Source: Acrasis kona | Taxonomy: Eukaryota; Heterolobosea; Eutetramitea; Acrasida; Acrasidae | Direction of reading: 5' to 3' | Assembly: GCA_026419775.2 (NCBI GenBank) | Contig: JAOPGA020001505.1 | Span: 1 to 42,887 of the forward strand | Length of the DNA: 42,887 nucleotides | In this document: one piece after another, positions 21,922-31,935 of the stretch | Position numbering within the stretch: the stretch's first letter is position 1 | How the letters are laid out: each line of letters begins with the position of its first letter | Made by a program: the position numbers and the translations under genes | The notes under the pieces: generated by a model | The model's input: only the letters and a program-made list of their open reading frames with translations | Database searches by the model: none | Told to the model about the DNA's origin: nothing

Positions 21922-23152
21922 ATGACCTTCACTCCTTCGGTGATGGAAGACTTCATGCATCTATTTTCAATTTTAAATGTGGGGCCAGGTATAATTACAA
22001 GGGTAGAAGCGTCCATGGTTTTGGGGGAGATAGGTTTGCGAAGCATAGAACAACCGTTAGACGAGATATTTCTTAAAAATACTCTTGGATTGAGTTGGAT
22101 AGAATTTGTCAAGTGTATAAGCAGAGTATTTGATATTCATAGGGTACTTTTGATTTTAATTTAACATTAACACAACAATAGTTACAACTCATATCGATAG
22201 CTAGGAGACAGTTCGATAAAATTGATATCGAACACACTGGCGCTTTAAACGAACAACAATTACTTGATTTTGTAGACTCATTGATAACTGACCAAGGTAC
22301 AAACGTTTTAAACAATTTTTGTGACAACATCTAGTATTATCGAATGATGCCTCGGAACAGTTAAAAGGACATCTTCCGCAATTAACCTGGCCACAAATAC
22401 TTGAAACGAAGTTTGCTCTTGATGAGATACTCTCAAAGATGGATAGACGGAAAAAAAACGAAGATTATGATGAGTTGTTGGATCAGAACGACTCTTTGAC
22501 CGACGACGAATATGATTCACCTAGAAGCAACACTGAACCAACAAAATCTCCATTCAATGTACCAGCCATACCAAAGTGGAAGGAACTATCACAGAACAAC
22601 TTGTCCCCCACCTTACCAACACAAATATCATTAGACATGACGCCAACAGAACAACAAGGCGATCTGGAGCTGCGAATAGCACAATGCTTTAGAAAAGAGC
22701 AAGAGATACAATACATCATGGCGACACTACACGAAAAGGAGGCAAGTTTGATAGCATGGGAACAATCTCTGCGCGAGAGGGAAGCCGTGATAGAAAAGAG
22801 AGAGAAATCACGTTTTGACATTGTACTAACAGAACAAACATCACAGCCAGCCATACCAAACGGTTACGTGCAGAAGAACGCGTTGGGTGGTTCTGGAAAG
22901 TTAAATCACATCATCACATCATCGACGTCATCACCACAAAATACAGAATTGAGTGACAACAATAACAGCCCTACAAACAGTGAATCGCCTATTGACAAAC
23001 GCCAAACTAGGAAACAAACAGTGTTTGATAAGGCCATGAATTTCTTCAAGAAGAGGGAGATTGATTCAAAGATGGAGGTGCAGACGCCTGTACAGCCGCC
23101 GGTGAGATCCCTATCGGCGCGTCATAGAAGACCGAGCTTGAAGAAAATGTAG
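21922..23152 (+). CDS. EF-hand-like protein with C-terminal coiled coil, 3 exons
   Basis: Model: join(21922..22143, 22182..22296, 22335..23152), 384 aa; both introns are 38 nt. The first ~130 residues read as paired EF-hand-like helices: 'EDFMHLFSILNVGPGIITRVEASMVL' and 'RRQFDKIDIEHTGALNEQQLLDFV'. The second has the loop pattern of an EF-hand but Gln where the last Ca2+ ligand (Glu) is expected, so calcium binding is doubtful. A charged coiled coil follows (about residues 250-290, 'QEIQYIMATLHEKEASLIAWEQSLREREAVIEKRE' in part), then a Ser/Asn linker and a basic tail (ARHRRPSLKK). The family was not recognised. A further 5' exon from an ATG at 21809, joined by a 48-nt intron, would add about 19 residues and is possible. 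Confidence 0.72.
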
Positions 23153-23228
23153 TTATTAAAAATTTTGTGAATGTCCGACACATTGTCACTTTTCTTATTA
23201 CAACCAAACAACCAACCATCCATCCCAC

Positions 23229-24140
23229 ATGACCACCTTCTTCTTTGAATCAAAGAACCCAAGTAAGGTATGGGGAGAGCGATTCTTTATCTTGTTCGCT
23301 CCTTTTTGGATCTCATACTTTGCATTTTTAATTTATACGAACCACTATGAAGTATGTGCAACAAGTTTCATCCCATAACACACACAAGAATGCAACACGT
23401 TTAGAGTGGACTTTGTACGGGCTACCTTTGTTTGTCCCTTGTTTCCTTTATCCATTACTTTTCCCAGGACAGGCGGATAAGCACCTGCCAATCACCAAGA
23501 GGTATTGGTTCAAGGCAAATATTTGGATTGGGATATTGAACTTTGTTGGCAACTATTTTTGGACACATTACTTCTACAATCTTTTAGGTAATGACTGAGA
23601 TGTTTTTATTAAATTAACCCATAGGTGCTGATTACACAATGGATACTTACAGAATCAACAACGTGCCTTATCTCATGTTTTTTTGTACGCAAGCATATTT
23701 CACAATGTACCACTCGTTAACAAATTATGCTCAAAGAATATTTTACTATTATTTTCCAAAAAATACTTGGACAAGATTCTTCTTATTGTGCGTTCTAATA
23801 TTCGTGATGAGTTGGGTCACTGCATTCATGGAGACTTTCACCATTCAAAACGTAAATACATTTCACTTACAGTCATTCACATTCACAGTTCCCATATTAC
23901 ACTCATAAGAACAAGTCCTTAATGTACACGGTAGGATCTGTAGTTTATGCAATTTATTTTATTGTTAGCTTCCCAATGTACCTACGTGTCGATGAGAATA
24001 TTGCAGAAGACTGGTCAATCTCGAAAGTCAGCATTGATGCATTGGGCGGCTGTATGTTGGTCACAATCCTACTTGATTTTTGGAGGTTATACATAGGAGG
24101 AATTGTTGAGTCGAATAATTTTGTTGTGATTGGAAAATAA
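23229..24140 (+). CDS. CPI1: Cycloeucalenol cycloisomerase (CPI1), 4 exons
   Basis: Model: join(23229..23351, 23389..23587, 23625..23851, 23889..24140), 266 aa; all three introns are exactly 37 nt. The spliced protein matches plant CPI1 throughout: 'PSKVWGERFFILFAPFWI', 'KRYWFKANIWIGILNFVGNY' followed by FWTHYFY, 'GADYTMDTYRINNVPY', 'FPYYTHKNKSLMYTVGS', 'YAIYFIVSFPMYLRVDE' and 'LGGCMLVTILLDFWRLY'. It is a multi-pass ER membrane protein that opens the 9-beta,19-cyclopropane ring of cycloeucalenol to give obtusifoliol. The enzyme is needed only by organisms that cyclise oxidosqualene to cycloartenol. Together with CYP51 at 3 kb it shows a cycloartenol-type sterol route and rules out an animal or ordinary fungal source. 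Confidence 0.95.
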
Positions 24141-24537
24141 AGTATAATATACTGCTTGTCACAAACAATCCACATCTCATTACCCTCAAAACATAACCTA
24201 GTTGACTAATATTAATGACTTAATTTGGACTGGAGTTTATCGCATCTATTACAATAAATCCATCATAGGCTACTTTCTAATTTTGTTGACGCTATTTTGC
24301 GCTTTTCTATTTTAGGCAGCTACGCACACAAGAGTTTTTGAGGCACGATAACAAGTACTGTGCATTATGTAAGAATATTGTTGCATAATTAGTACATGCC
24401 TTTTTTCGCGACATTGTGAAAAATACAGTACACAGATTTTATTATGCCCTATCCGTAGATATCTGTTCCAAATTAGTAGTGCAACTAAAATATATCGGAG
24501 GTTTTTGGCAGCAATAAGCAATTTTAAAATAAACACG
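24141..24537. other. Intergenic stretch, AT-rich
   Basis: This 397-nt segment lies between CPI1 and the small basic ORF. It holds the CPI1 polyadenylation region (AATAAA overlapping the stop) and presumably the next promoter. I see no coding exon or RNA gene in it. Confidence 0.5.
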
Positions 24538-24885
24538 ATGAATACAAACGATAGCACATCGTCCGCTATCGAATTATGGCAAAGAAATGCGAGATTCATT
24601 GAAGAGAGGAGGAGAAAGAATTCTACGTTGGAGATACTAGAGTCATATAGATTTCCAGACCGTCCTCGAAGTGCAGATGCAAACGCACGAAAAACAACGA
24701 AAAATCTACCCACCAGAAGACGACCACTTTCAAACGGAGCGAAAGTCAAGAACAGTGCGCCTGCATCTGAGCCAGAAAAGAAGGGTACACCATACAAAAA
24801 GAAGGTCAACAAGAGTAAAAGAGTTTTAGAAGCATCTAATAGTGCACCAGCTATCTTCAAGTCATCTAAAGTTCACCCTATATAG
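24538..24885 (+). CDS. Small basic protein, unknown function
   Basis: A 115-aa frame from ATG (MNTNDSTSSAIELWQRNARF). It has an N-terminal amphipathic, Arg/Glu-rich helix (WQRNARFIEERRRKNS) followed by a Lys/Arg/Ser/Pro-rich region likely to be disordered (KKKVNKSKRV). No family is recognised. The opposite strand is also open for 182 aa, but that frame is a Leu/Phe-rich mirror of this Lys/Glu-rich one and I regard it as a shadow. A nucleic-acid or microtubule-binding role would fit the charge, but that is speculation. Confidence 0.5.
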   Translation: MNTNDSTSSAIELWQRNARFIEERRRKNSTLEILESYRFPDRPRSADANARKTTKNLPTRRRPLSNGAKVKNSAPASEPEKKGTPYKKKVNKSKRVLEASNSAPAIFKSSKVHPI

Positions 24886-25020
24886 CTGGCTTGTGGGTGT
24901 GGATTGAGTCACGTTGCATCACTGTAGGATCTCAAATGTCGGATCTAATAAAGCAAACATTCCAAAACATGTTTGTTCGCTGAATTATTTTTTTATATTC
25001 GTTTTTACACAGTGCATCAG

Positions 25021-25251
25021 ATGCTGCATTTCTTGTTGGCACTGATGTGTCTTTATATTCCTGTAATTTTTCGAAACACACGTCGCATACGTTTTGGCCT
25101 ATGAATTGTTATCAAGGTATTTAAAGTCGCTGCGCTTACTTGGGGCAAACATGATCTATATGCGTTTATCATAATACCGCTTGTTTTGTTGATGGGATTG
25201 TCTCTGTTCGCCAAATTGATTATACGTCCTCTTGTGCTCATTTTGACGTGA
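25021..25251 (+). CDS. Candidate 58-residue membrane protein, 2 exons
   Basis: Model: join(25021..25062, 25117..25251). A 54-nt GT-AG intron (GTAATT...TCAAG) joins MLHFLLALMCLYIP to a second exon reading 'VFKVAALTWGKHDLYAF' and then a long hydrophobic stretch (IIIPLVLLMGLSLFAKLII, PLVLILT). The product would have two membrane-spanning segments with a short polar loop. The intron is a little longer than the local norm and the protein has no family I know. Conserved phase and a strongly membrane-like second exon are the only support. The opposite-strand 62-aa frame here looks like its shadow. Confidence 0.35.
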
Positions 25252-25293
25252 AAGGTTGACCATTGTAATTATTACCGCATTTTTTGTAGAACA

Positions 25294-27648
25294 ATGGCCG
25301 GACTACAACGAGAGATTATAAAATGGCTTCAAGGACTCGATTTGTCCTATTCGTTCAAAAATCCTCGCAAAGATTTTGCAAATGGATTTATAGTTGCTGA
25401 AATGGTATCTCGGTATCATTGGAGCGAGATCACCATGCACTCCTTCGATAACGGAACAGGAACAAAGGCGAAGAAAGACAATTGGGAGCAACTTTTAAAG
25501 TTCTTCAAGAAGAAAAATGTAAATATAACTCAGGAGATGATCAAGAACTTGCTTGAGAACAAACCAAACGCAATTAATCCAATAATCGAGATATTATATA
25601 CTTTTCTGACGGAAAGAAGGTAAGCGTGTTTGAAATTTGGTTAAATCTTACCAATGCAGAGTGAAACAAATCAAACCCATCCACCCTCCAGTTGTCAATG
25701 TACCATCGTTTGCTAGACCAACTGCTTCACAAATCAAAAAGGATGGGGGTAGAACGACATTATTAAACATACCACCAAGACCGGTGATGAAAAAGGATAA
25801 GTCTATAACGAACAACGCACTGCCTATCAAGTCACACAAAGAACTCCGCAGATTGAGCTCGGCAGGAAGTACAACATTAACTAGTGTCAATACTTTGAAT
25901 GTTGCGCAGGCTAATATTCCAGTGAAAACATACACTAGCATCATTGAGGAACTGAATGTTATTGTAGATACGTGTTTAGAAAACACTGAGCACCTTGCGA
26001 ACTTTGATCAGAGGCAAGATGTAGTGCTCAGCTTTATAGAAAGTCTACCGAAAATACCAGATGAATATGCAGACAAAGTATTCAAATCCGTGAGGGATAG
26101 AGTAGGTCAAAACATTTAAATTTGAAATTATAATCTTTAGATTGGCTTGTTTGTAGATAACATGGTTCAGCACCCTAAGGAGTTTTGGAAACTAGTTAAC
26201 ATGTTAAGTAGTGGGTTTCAGGTCGTCTCCGCCACATCAAAAAAATTTAGGGAGATTACACTCATATTTCAGCTCCTTGGCGAGGGATTACTTCAAAAAG
26301 ACATCAAGACAACCGTATGTTATATTTTTTGAGGAGTGAATTAACAGTATAGTGGGAACTTTTTGATGATTATGGTTTAGATAAACTACTCCCACTACTC
26401 AAAAGATATCCCGCCAAACGAGAGGCCGTTTTAAAAATTACGTACAGCTTTTGTGAAAATGAAGTCAAGGTTCATAAAAGTGAGTATTTTAAAACTTGGA
26501 AGATTGCTAACAAATCAAGATGTAATCAAAACGCTACAAGAAAAGCTAAACTCGAACGATGTGTTCGTACAATGCCTGACCGTCCTTGTCACTTTAGAGA
26601 GTAGATTTTCCAAGGAACTCATTGATTTGTACATGTACTACGCAAACTATGGCATATCTTCGCCCAGCCCTTCATTGAGGGCGGCAGGGTTGGCAATTCT
26701 ACCTGCACTTGTTGAGAATCAAGCCTACGATATGATACTACAAATGTTGCCAAGATTGACGATAATGATTAAGGATGACTGGTGGGAAGTTCAAGCACAA
26801 CTTATTGTGATTGCAAGTAAATTACTAAATAACACTGAACCAAACGAGGAAAGCTCCAGCGCATCTAATCAGATAGTCCAATTAATAAGGGGAGTATTAG
26901 AGTCCAGAGAACACAACACAAACCTCAAAACTATAGCGCTGTCGAACCTCTCTACACTCTTGAAGCATTATCCCATCTTGACCGATCTTTACGTTGACCT
27001 TTTGTTGTCTTTACCTGAAAATGAACGACTACAACTATTAGAACAGCCAAGTGATGTTGTGGAACAGCTACAAATCGGAACATCCCTGTCGTACCAAATT
27101 GTTTCCATACCATTTCATTGGGATAGTCTATCTGTTGCACAAAGCTTACAAAATCTTATAAAAGAACAAAATGTCGACCATTATGAGATTCAACATTATG
27201 ATATTATGAACGCTTGTGCTAGCACGGTTGGTATGACCAATGAGAGGGACGAGATAGTGCCATGGCAGACCGTTTTTCAATCATGTCAGAACTACTTATT
27301 TGTGGGCTTGTGCGATGAGGAGTTGTGTCAAGTTGCGTCCCAACTACTACTAAAATTCTTCGCGGTAAGTTTCATCTTCTCCTCATTTCGCTTACAAAGT
27401 AGCTCCTACAAGAGGAGGCATTGAAGAGCATCACATTACTCCTCAAGTCAATCGAGGTGATTTACAGGCCAAGAGGCCAGACCGCACTCAGATGTCAAGA
27501 GGAGCTACCTAAATTTTTAATCGAACTATATGCCATGGGTGGTCCGTTCTCACATACCCTTGAGAAACTTGCAATCAGTCTATCCGAACAGCATCTAGCA
27601 CAAACACAATTAGTACAATTCTTAGACTTTGTATCACAAAACCGTTAA
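25294..27648 (+). CDS. SPATA4-type calponin-homology protein with long helical-repeat C-terminus, 6 exons
   Basis: Model: join(25294..25619, 25660..26101, 26141..26314, 26353..26479, 26520..27364, 27403..27648), 719 aa; five introns of 38-40 nt in agreeing phases. Residues ~5-109 match the SPATA4/SPEF CH-like domain ('IIKWLQGLDLSYSFKNPRKD', 'ANGFIVAEMVSRY', 'SFDNGTGTKAKKDNWEQL', 'FKKKNVNITQEMI', 'EILYTFLTER'). After a Pro/Ser linker, roughly residues 190-719 are all-helical and resemble ARM/HEAT-type repeats ('LVTLESRFSKELIDLYMYYA', 'LRAAGLAILPALVE', 'NLKTIALSNLSTLLKHYPIL'). SPATA4-type CH domains bind microtubules and are tied to cilia and flagella. The long repeat tail is absent from the ~305-aa animal SPATA4. 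A ciliary or axonemal role is an inference. Confidence 0.82.
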
Positions 27649-27653
27649 CTTTA

Positions 27654-28780
27654 TTAAACCTGAAATTCAAGTACTTCTGGTGTGCAGTGAACTCCATATT
27701 CTTCCATCAACATTAAGATTTGTTCGTCGTTGTACAAATCATCTTGACTAAAATTACCTATTCTGTTCGCTCTTGACTGTTTTTGATAAAAGTTTGTCTC
27801 TACATCCTCTTCGACATCATCTTCTCTGACATCATTTTGGTCTATTTTTTTAAACTGTACAATGTTGTTGTCTGTGACAGACTTTCTGCGGATGCTTTGT
27901 ATATTTTTGTCAACATCTGCTGTATAATATTTTATTAATGTTTTAATGTTATTGGTGAGCCTGTCATGATCCATTTGCCTCTGTTCCAAGTTTGCTCTCT
28001 CGACCCTCGCAGCTTGTTTTTCTGAACGTTGTATACTTCTCCGCATTTGAAGCGCCTCCTGTTTAGGCGATGCGCTCCTTTTATTTATTCTGGTCAATGA
28101 ACCGTCAATGTTTGATGCCAACACTGAATGTGTGGTTGTGTTTGCAAATTTGCCGTTGTGAATCATGCTGCATCTTTTACAATAAGTAGCCTTAGAGCCA
28201 CTTCTTTGTTTGTTATAGAAGGTTACACATGTATGAGAAGGGAGAACATTCTCTCGTTCTTTTAATCTTTTAGAGGCCTTCAGGCTCCCAATTGTTTGTG
28301 GCATGTTGATGGATGAGAAAGATTTGTTGGAAAAAACTGACATCATGCTTCTTTGCGTGTCCAGCGTACTTCTTGATGACTGCGTGGATGATGCAGAAAG
28401 GGGTCTATTTCTGTTCGCAGAAGACGGTCTCATTAATGACATTGATGAATTCGATCGAGGGAATGGAATAATCGTCGAATCGTAAGAATCGGGCGAAATG
28501 TTATACGAATTATCTACGGTTATGTTGAGCGTTGGCGAGTCGCACCTAATCGTCGACGCTGCACTTCCAGGTCTCTTCATGCCCATCACTTTTAAAAAAT
28601 CGCTCCTATGCTTTTCTTCAATAATTGCCTGTTGCTGACCCGTTGTTAAAAATCAAACAAACCACAACCACACACCATTTGAGAAAACTTGTCCCTATTC
28701 TTGTGCCTCATGTCCATTTCAAACTCAAGGGCCTCTCTCTCCACAGGGCTCATCATCCTCCTTGTGCTTGGTACCCACAT
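27654..28780 (-). CDS. Hypothetical Ser-rich protein with coiled coil and acidic tail, 2 exons
   Basis: Model: complement(join(27654..28634, 28676..28780)), 361 aa. A 41-nt intron (GTGTGTGG...GGTCAG) joins a 35-codon first exon (MWVPSTRRMMSPVEREALEF) to 'QQAIIEEKHRSDFLKVMGMKR'; without it the frame would lack a good N-terminus. In order the protein has a helical N-terminus, a Ser/Arg/Asn-rich disordered part (~60-130), a lone CxxC (YCKRCSMIHNG) near residue 190, a basic coiled coil (MRRSIQRSEKQAARVERAN) and an acidic region (REDDVEEDVE). The family is not recognised. Its stop is 5 nt from the stop of the convergent CH-domain gene. Confidence 0.72.
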
Positions 28781-28863
28781 GGTGATGATAATTATCGTAA
28801 ACAATAAAAGAGGTAAAATAGACAACTATTAAACAACAATTAATTTTATATAACTCAATTCGT

Positions 28864-29669
28864 TTAATATGCGAAAAGCTTGGGGCGAGTTACTGAGAAA
28901 CGCTTCTTGTACTTCTTCTCAATCTTGGGTCTCTTGAGGATTGGTGGGAATCTAAGGACCTTATCTGGTTGCTCTGGGTCATCCAAGAATTGTTTGGTGT
29001 TTGGACGTTTGCAGTCTTCATCCTTAATTTCGGCGGTCTTGATGATGTGGATTTGTTGGTAACGAGCCTTGTGTCTTGATGCCATCTCTTGCAACATTTG
29101 GTGTACAGCTCCTACCAATGTGGTGTCACGGTATTCCTTGTACATGTTGGTGATACCGGAACGTGAGTTGTATCTGACCCAAATACCGTAGTTCTTGACA
29201 GTGGTGGTCTCGGTCTCTGCAATTTCTGAGACGGACAAAAGCTCACCTGATGACTTCTTCAAGTGGGAGATTTGTTCGTTTCTCTTCATGAAGTACCAGA
29301 AACGAGATGTGGCGACAACCTTGTTTGGTGCGAAGATTTTCATTCTGTAAATTGGTGGTCTATCGTGTCCATCCTTGGGGCGTGGTCTTCCAATGACCTC
29401 ATATTGAGTGATCTATTCATTGTCAGTAGCTGCTTATTAAATAGTGAATGCGTGAATCATTGTGGGCGTCATCATGTATAATTGTAGAAAAATTATCACA
29501 TCGATTGCTTCTATTGGATTATAATGTTAAGGTCAAGTGTGTGAAAATGTTGGGAGGTCTATACACTAACTTTCAACGTGATAGATACATATGAACGCAC
29601 AATATTCACGCATTACATTTGAATTGTACTTACTGGGTTCTTGGGTCCGTAATGAATCTCAGCAGACAT
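28864..29669 (-). CDS. RPL18A: Cytosolic ribosomal protein eL20 (L18a), 2 exons
   Basis: Model: complement(join(28864..29412, 29634..29669)), 194 aa. The 12-codon first exon (MSAEIHYGPKNP) joins 'ITQYEVIGRPRPKDGHDRP' (as in 'REYKVVGRCLPTPK...PLYRM' of human L18a) through a 221-nt intron. The body carries 'YRMKIFAPNKVVATSRFWYF', 'KSSGELLSVSEI', 'NYGIWVRYNSRSGITNMYKE', 'EYRDTTLVGAVHQML', 'DCKRPNTKQFLDD' and 'FSVTRPKLF'. It is a 60S component near helix 41 and expansion segments. Its intron is about five times longer than any other well-supported one in the window (see separate entry). Confidence 0.95.
29413..29633 (-). other. 221-nt intron of eL20, possible host of a regulatory or snoRNA element
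   Basis: The splice sites are standard (GTAAGT...GAATAG), but the length is far outside the 35-45 nt seen elsewhere. Near its 3' end the minus strand contains ATGATGA (a C-box-like sequence) and, about 40 nt later, CTGA followed by the acceptor. The CTGA, however, sits in CTACTGAC, which is also a good branch site only about 10 nt from the splice acceptor. No convincing closing stem flanks the boxes. A C/D snoRNA is therefore only a possibility. Confidence 0.3.
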
Positions 29670-29827
29670 TTCTATGCTTTATGACAGGGTTTGTTGGACG
29701 GCAAATTCTTTTCAAAAAAACAAATTTTTCACAAACCGATGTGATTGGGTGAGAGTACTTTTTTGGAACGACGGGTTTACAATAATAGTTTAGATAAGCC
29801 CTCACTCATCGTTGGCGCGTTCTTCCA

Positions 29828-31776
29828 ATGTCAAGGAAGCCAGGCAGTGCGGATAGTGACCGGAGGGAGGTTGTCAGGTTACCCTACATACACAAAAGTA
29901 GACCAACATCAAAGGAGAATGTACGGAACAAATCTTCTAGACCAAACTCTTCGAAGAAGTATACTAATATTGACGAGACTTTTATCGAAAGCGGTGCTTT
30001 TTTGACAAAGCTACCATCAGCACCTAGTAGCTATGTCGACGATGACAACACTAGCGTTCGGTCGTTATCGTCGGTTAACGAAATCAACCATAATAGACCA
30101 GACTCCTCTAGAAGCGATAGCAGCGAACGATCATTTATATCAGATGTGACCACTTTAAGTACAACCTCCTTCGTATCAGTTGCATCTACCCCTACAACGA
30201 TGAGCACCGCGAGTGCCAAGAAGCGGTCATTATCCAGAACAAACTCAGGTGGTAGCATCAAAACAACACATTCCTTACCAGGTGCACCTTCGGACTTTGA
30301 CATTCGAAAGTATGCTCTTGAAAACAAAGTAGAGCTAAGAGAAGAAGAGATTCTAGAAGAAGATGCACAGTCCGACATTACATTTGATTTGAATCAATCG
30401 ATTGAATCCGACGCTTTTCAAATTCACTTTGACGATACCGAAATAGAATCGCTCATGGCAGAAGATGTACAAGTCAACCAAGAGGAGCTCGACGTTCTGA
30501 GGCAAGAAATCGAGGACGCCATGGAGACGGAATCCGTAAATAGCGAGGCCTTGCAAGAGGACATTTCGAAATTCTACACCGAACAAGAGGACATAAGGCA
30601 AGGTCTCGAGGAATACATCAATCAAATCAAATCAAAAAAGGATGAAGAAGGAGAGCGACTCGTAGAGTTTCCTCAAGGCTTCGACGAGATTATTAACATT
30701 TACGGCCACGAAATAGCCACCAACGCCAAACACGTCATCAAGAGAGATTTCGTAAGCATCGTTTTACACATTTTTTTTTAATTAATATTAGTGGGAGGAG
30801 CCGACCAAGGAAATCATGGACATGTTGAGCGGGGACGGCATCACGGACGAGGAGGCCATGAAGAACATTGTAATGACGCAGACTGAGGAGGAGTGGTTAC
30901 AAAAAATACATCGTCTCGACTTTATACTTTTGAAATTAAAAATGGTAAGCTCTTGTTCTTACTCTCGTTGACGAGGAGCAGAAATCAGAAGAGAATGCGG
31001 ATCAAGTCAGAAAGATTCTGGACGACTTTATAGCAAACAAGTCCAAACCAGTGAGGAAACAGATCCAAGAATACAGAGAACAAGTTCAAGGAAATGTCAA
31101 AGTGGCCAAGGGTCCACACGGAACGAGGACGAGACCAAGATCAGCGAGCATCGGAACGCCAAAGGCAAGAGCAGACCTCACGTCCACGACGACGGACAAG
31201 AAGAAGGATGTAAAAAATGACAAGGTTGAAAAAAATAAAAACCAGGTTGGCTTGGGTGGAGAGGCAAGATTTTATCGTCTCACAGAGGACGAGGAACAGG
31301 TCGTGCATCAAATCATGTCTAGGGGACAGGACCAGGACCAACCAACACTAGGAGAAGGATACAATCTGGCGAGAGATGAAGCCGAACGATTAATGCAAGT
31401 CAACAAGAGATTGAAAAGTCTAGTTTCGGAAAGCAGGAGCGGTGAATTGTGCTTGGAATCTCACTTTGACGTCAACAATTTATCTTGGGACGACTCTCCT
31501 ATTCATTTGGAGGAATTTGTCAAGAAGGATAGAAACACTACCGGTAACAAGTATCTGAGAGAGTTACATTCCGAACGACAATACAAGGAAAAGTTAAAAG
31601 CCATCAACCACAAGTTATCAGAAATTTATAATCGGGAGGAGAAGATCACACCAGTGATTTTGGACGAGTTATTGAGGCAAGCAAAGGAGGAGGATAGGTT
31701 ATTGTCGGAGAGGAATGGAAGTCTTAAAGTTGAAATCAAGAGCGATGGAACTCTATCCACTAATGTGTTAATATAA
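29828..31776 (+). CDS. Hypothetical charged coiled-coil protein, 3 exons
   Basis: Model: join(29828..30751, 30792..30944, 30982..31776), 623 aa; introns of 40 and 37 nt. The N-terminal ~150 residues are Ser/Arg/Asn-rich. Residues ~155-300 are acidic and helical (IEDAMETESVNSEALQEDIS). Exon 2 adds 'EEWLQKIHRLDFILLKLKM'. The C-terminal third alternates Lys/Arg-rich linker with coiled coil (RDEAERLMQVNKRLKSLVSE, LHSERQYKEKLKAINHKLSE). I do not recognise a family. The helix arrangement vaguely recalls fibrous-sheath or axoneme-associated proteins, which I would not lean on. It shares a ~158-nt divergent promoter region with eL20. Confidence 0.7.
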
Positions 31777-31935
31777 TAATTGTATAAAATAAATGCTTTA
31801 CTGTACTTGCTTGTGCACTATATCATCGACACTCATCAACAGCAGTCATTGAAGTTCAGTGATTGATTTCTACTCAACCAATTTCGGAGATTTGATTGGT
31901 CGATTTTTCACATTTGATATTTTAACATACTCATA

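Noticed and set aside
2967-24140. Sterol biosynthetic gene cluster (CYP51 and CPI1)
   Set aside because: The two genes are 19 kb apart with many unrelated genes between them, so there is no cluster.
24312-24860. 182-aa minus-strand frame opposite the small basic ORF
   Set aside because: It is a Leu/Phe-rich mirror of a Lys/Glu/Arg-rich plus frame, has no domain order, and runs into AT-rich noise at its end.
29413-29480. Definite C/D-box snoRNA in the eL20 intron
   Set aside because: The boxes are present but there is no closing stem, and the CTGA is better explained as a branch site about 10 nt from the acceptor; kept only as a possibility.
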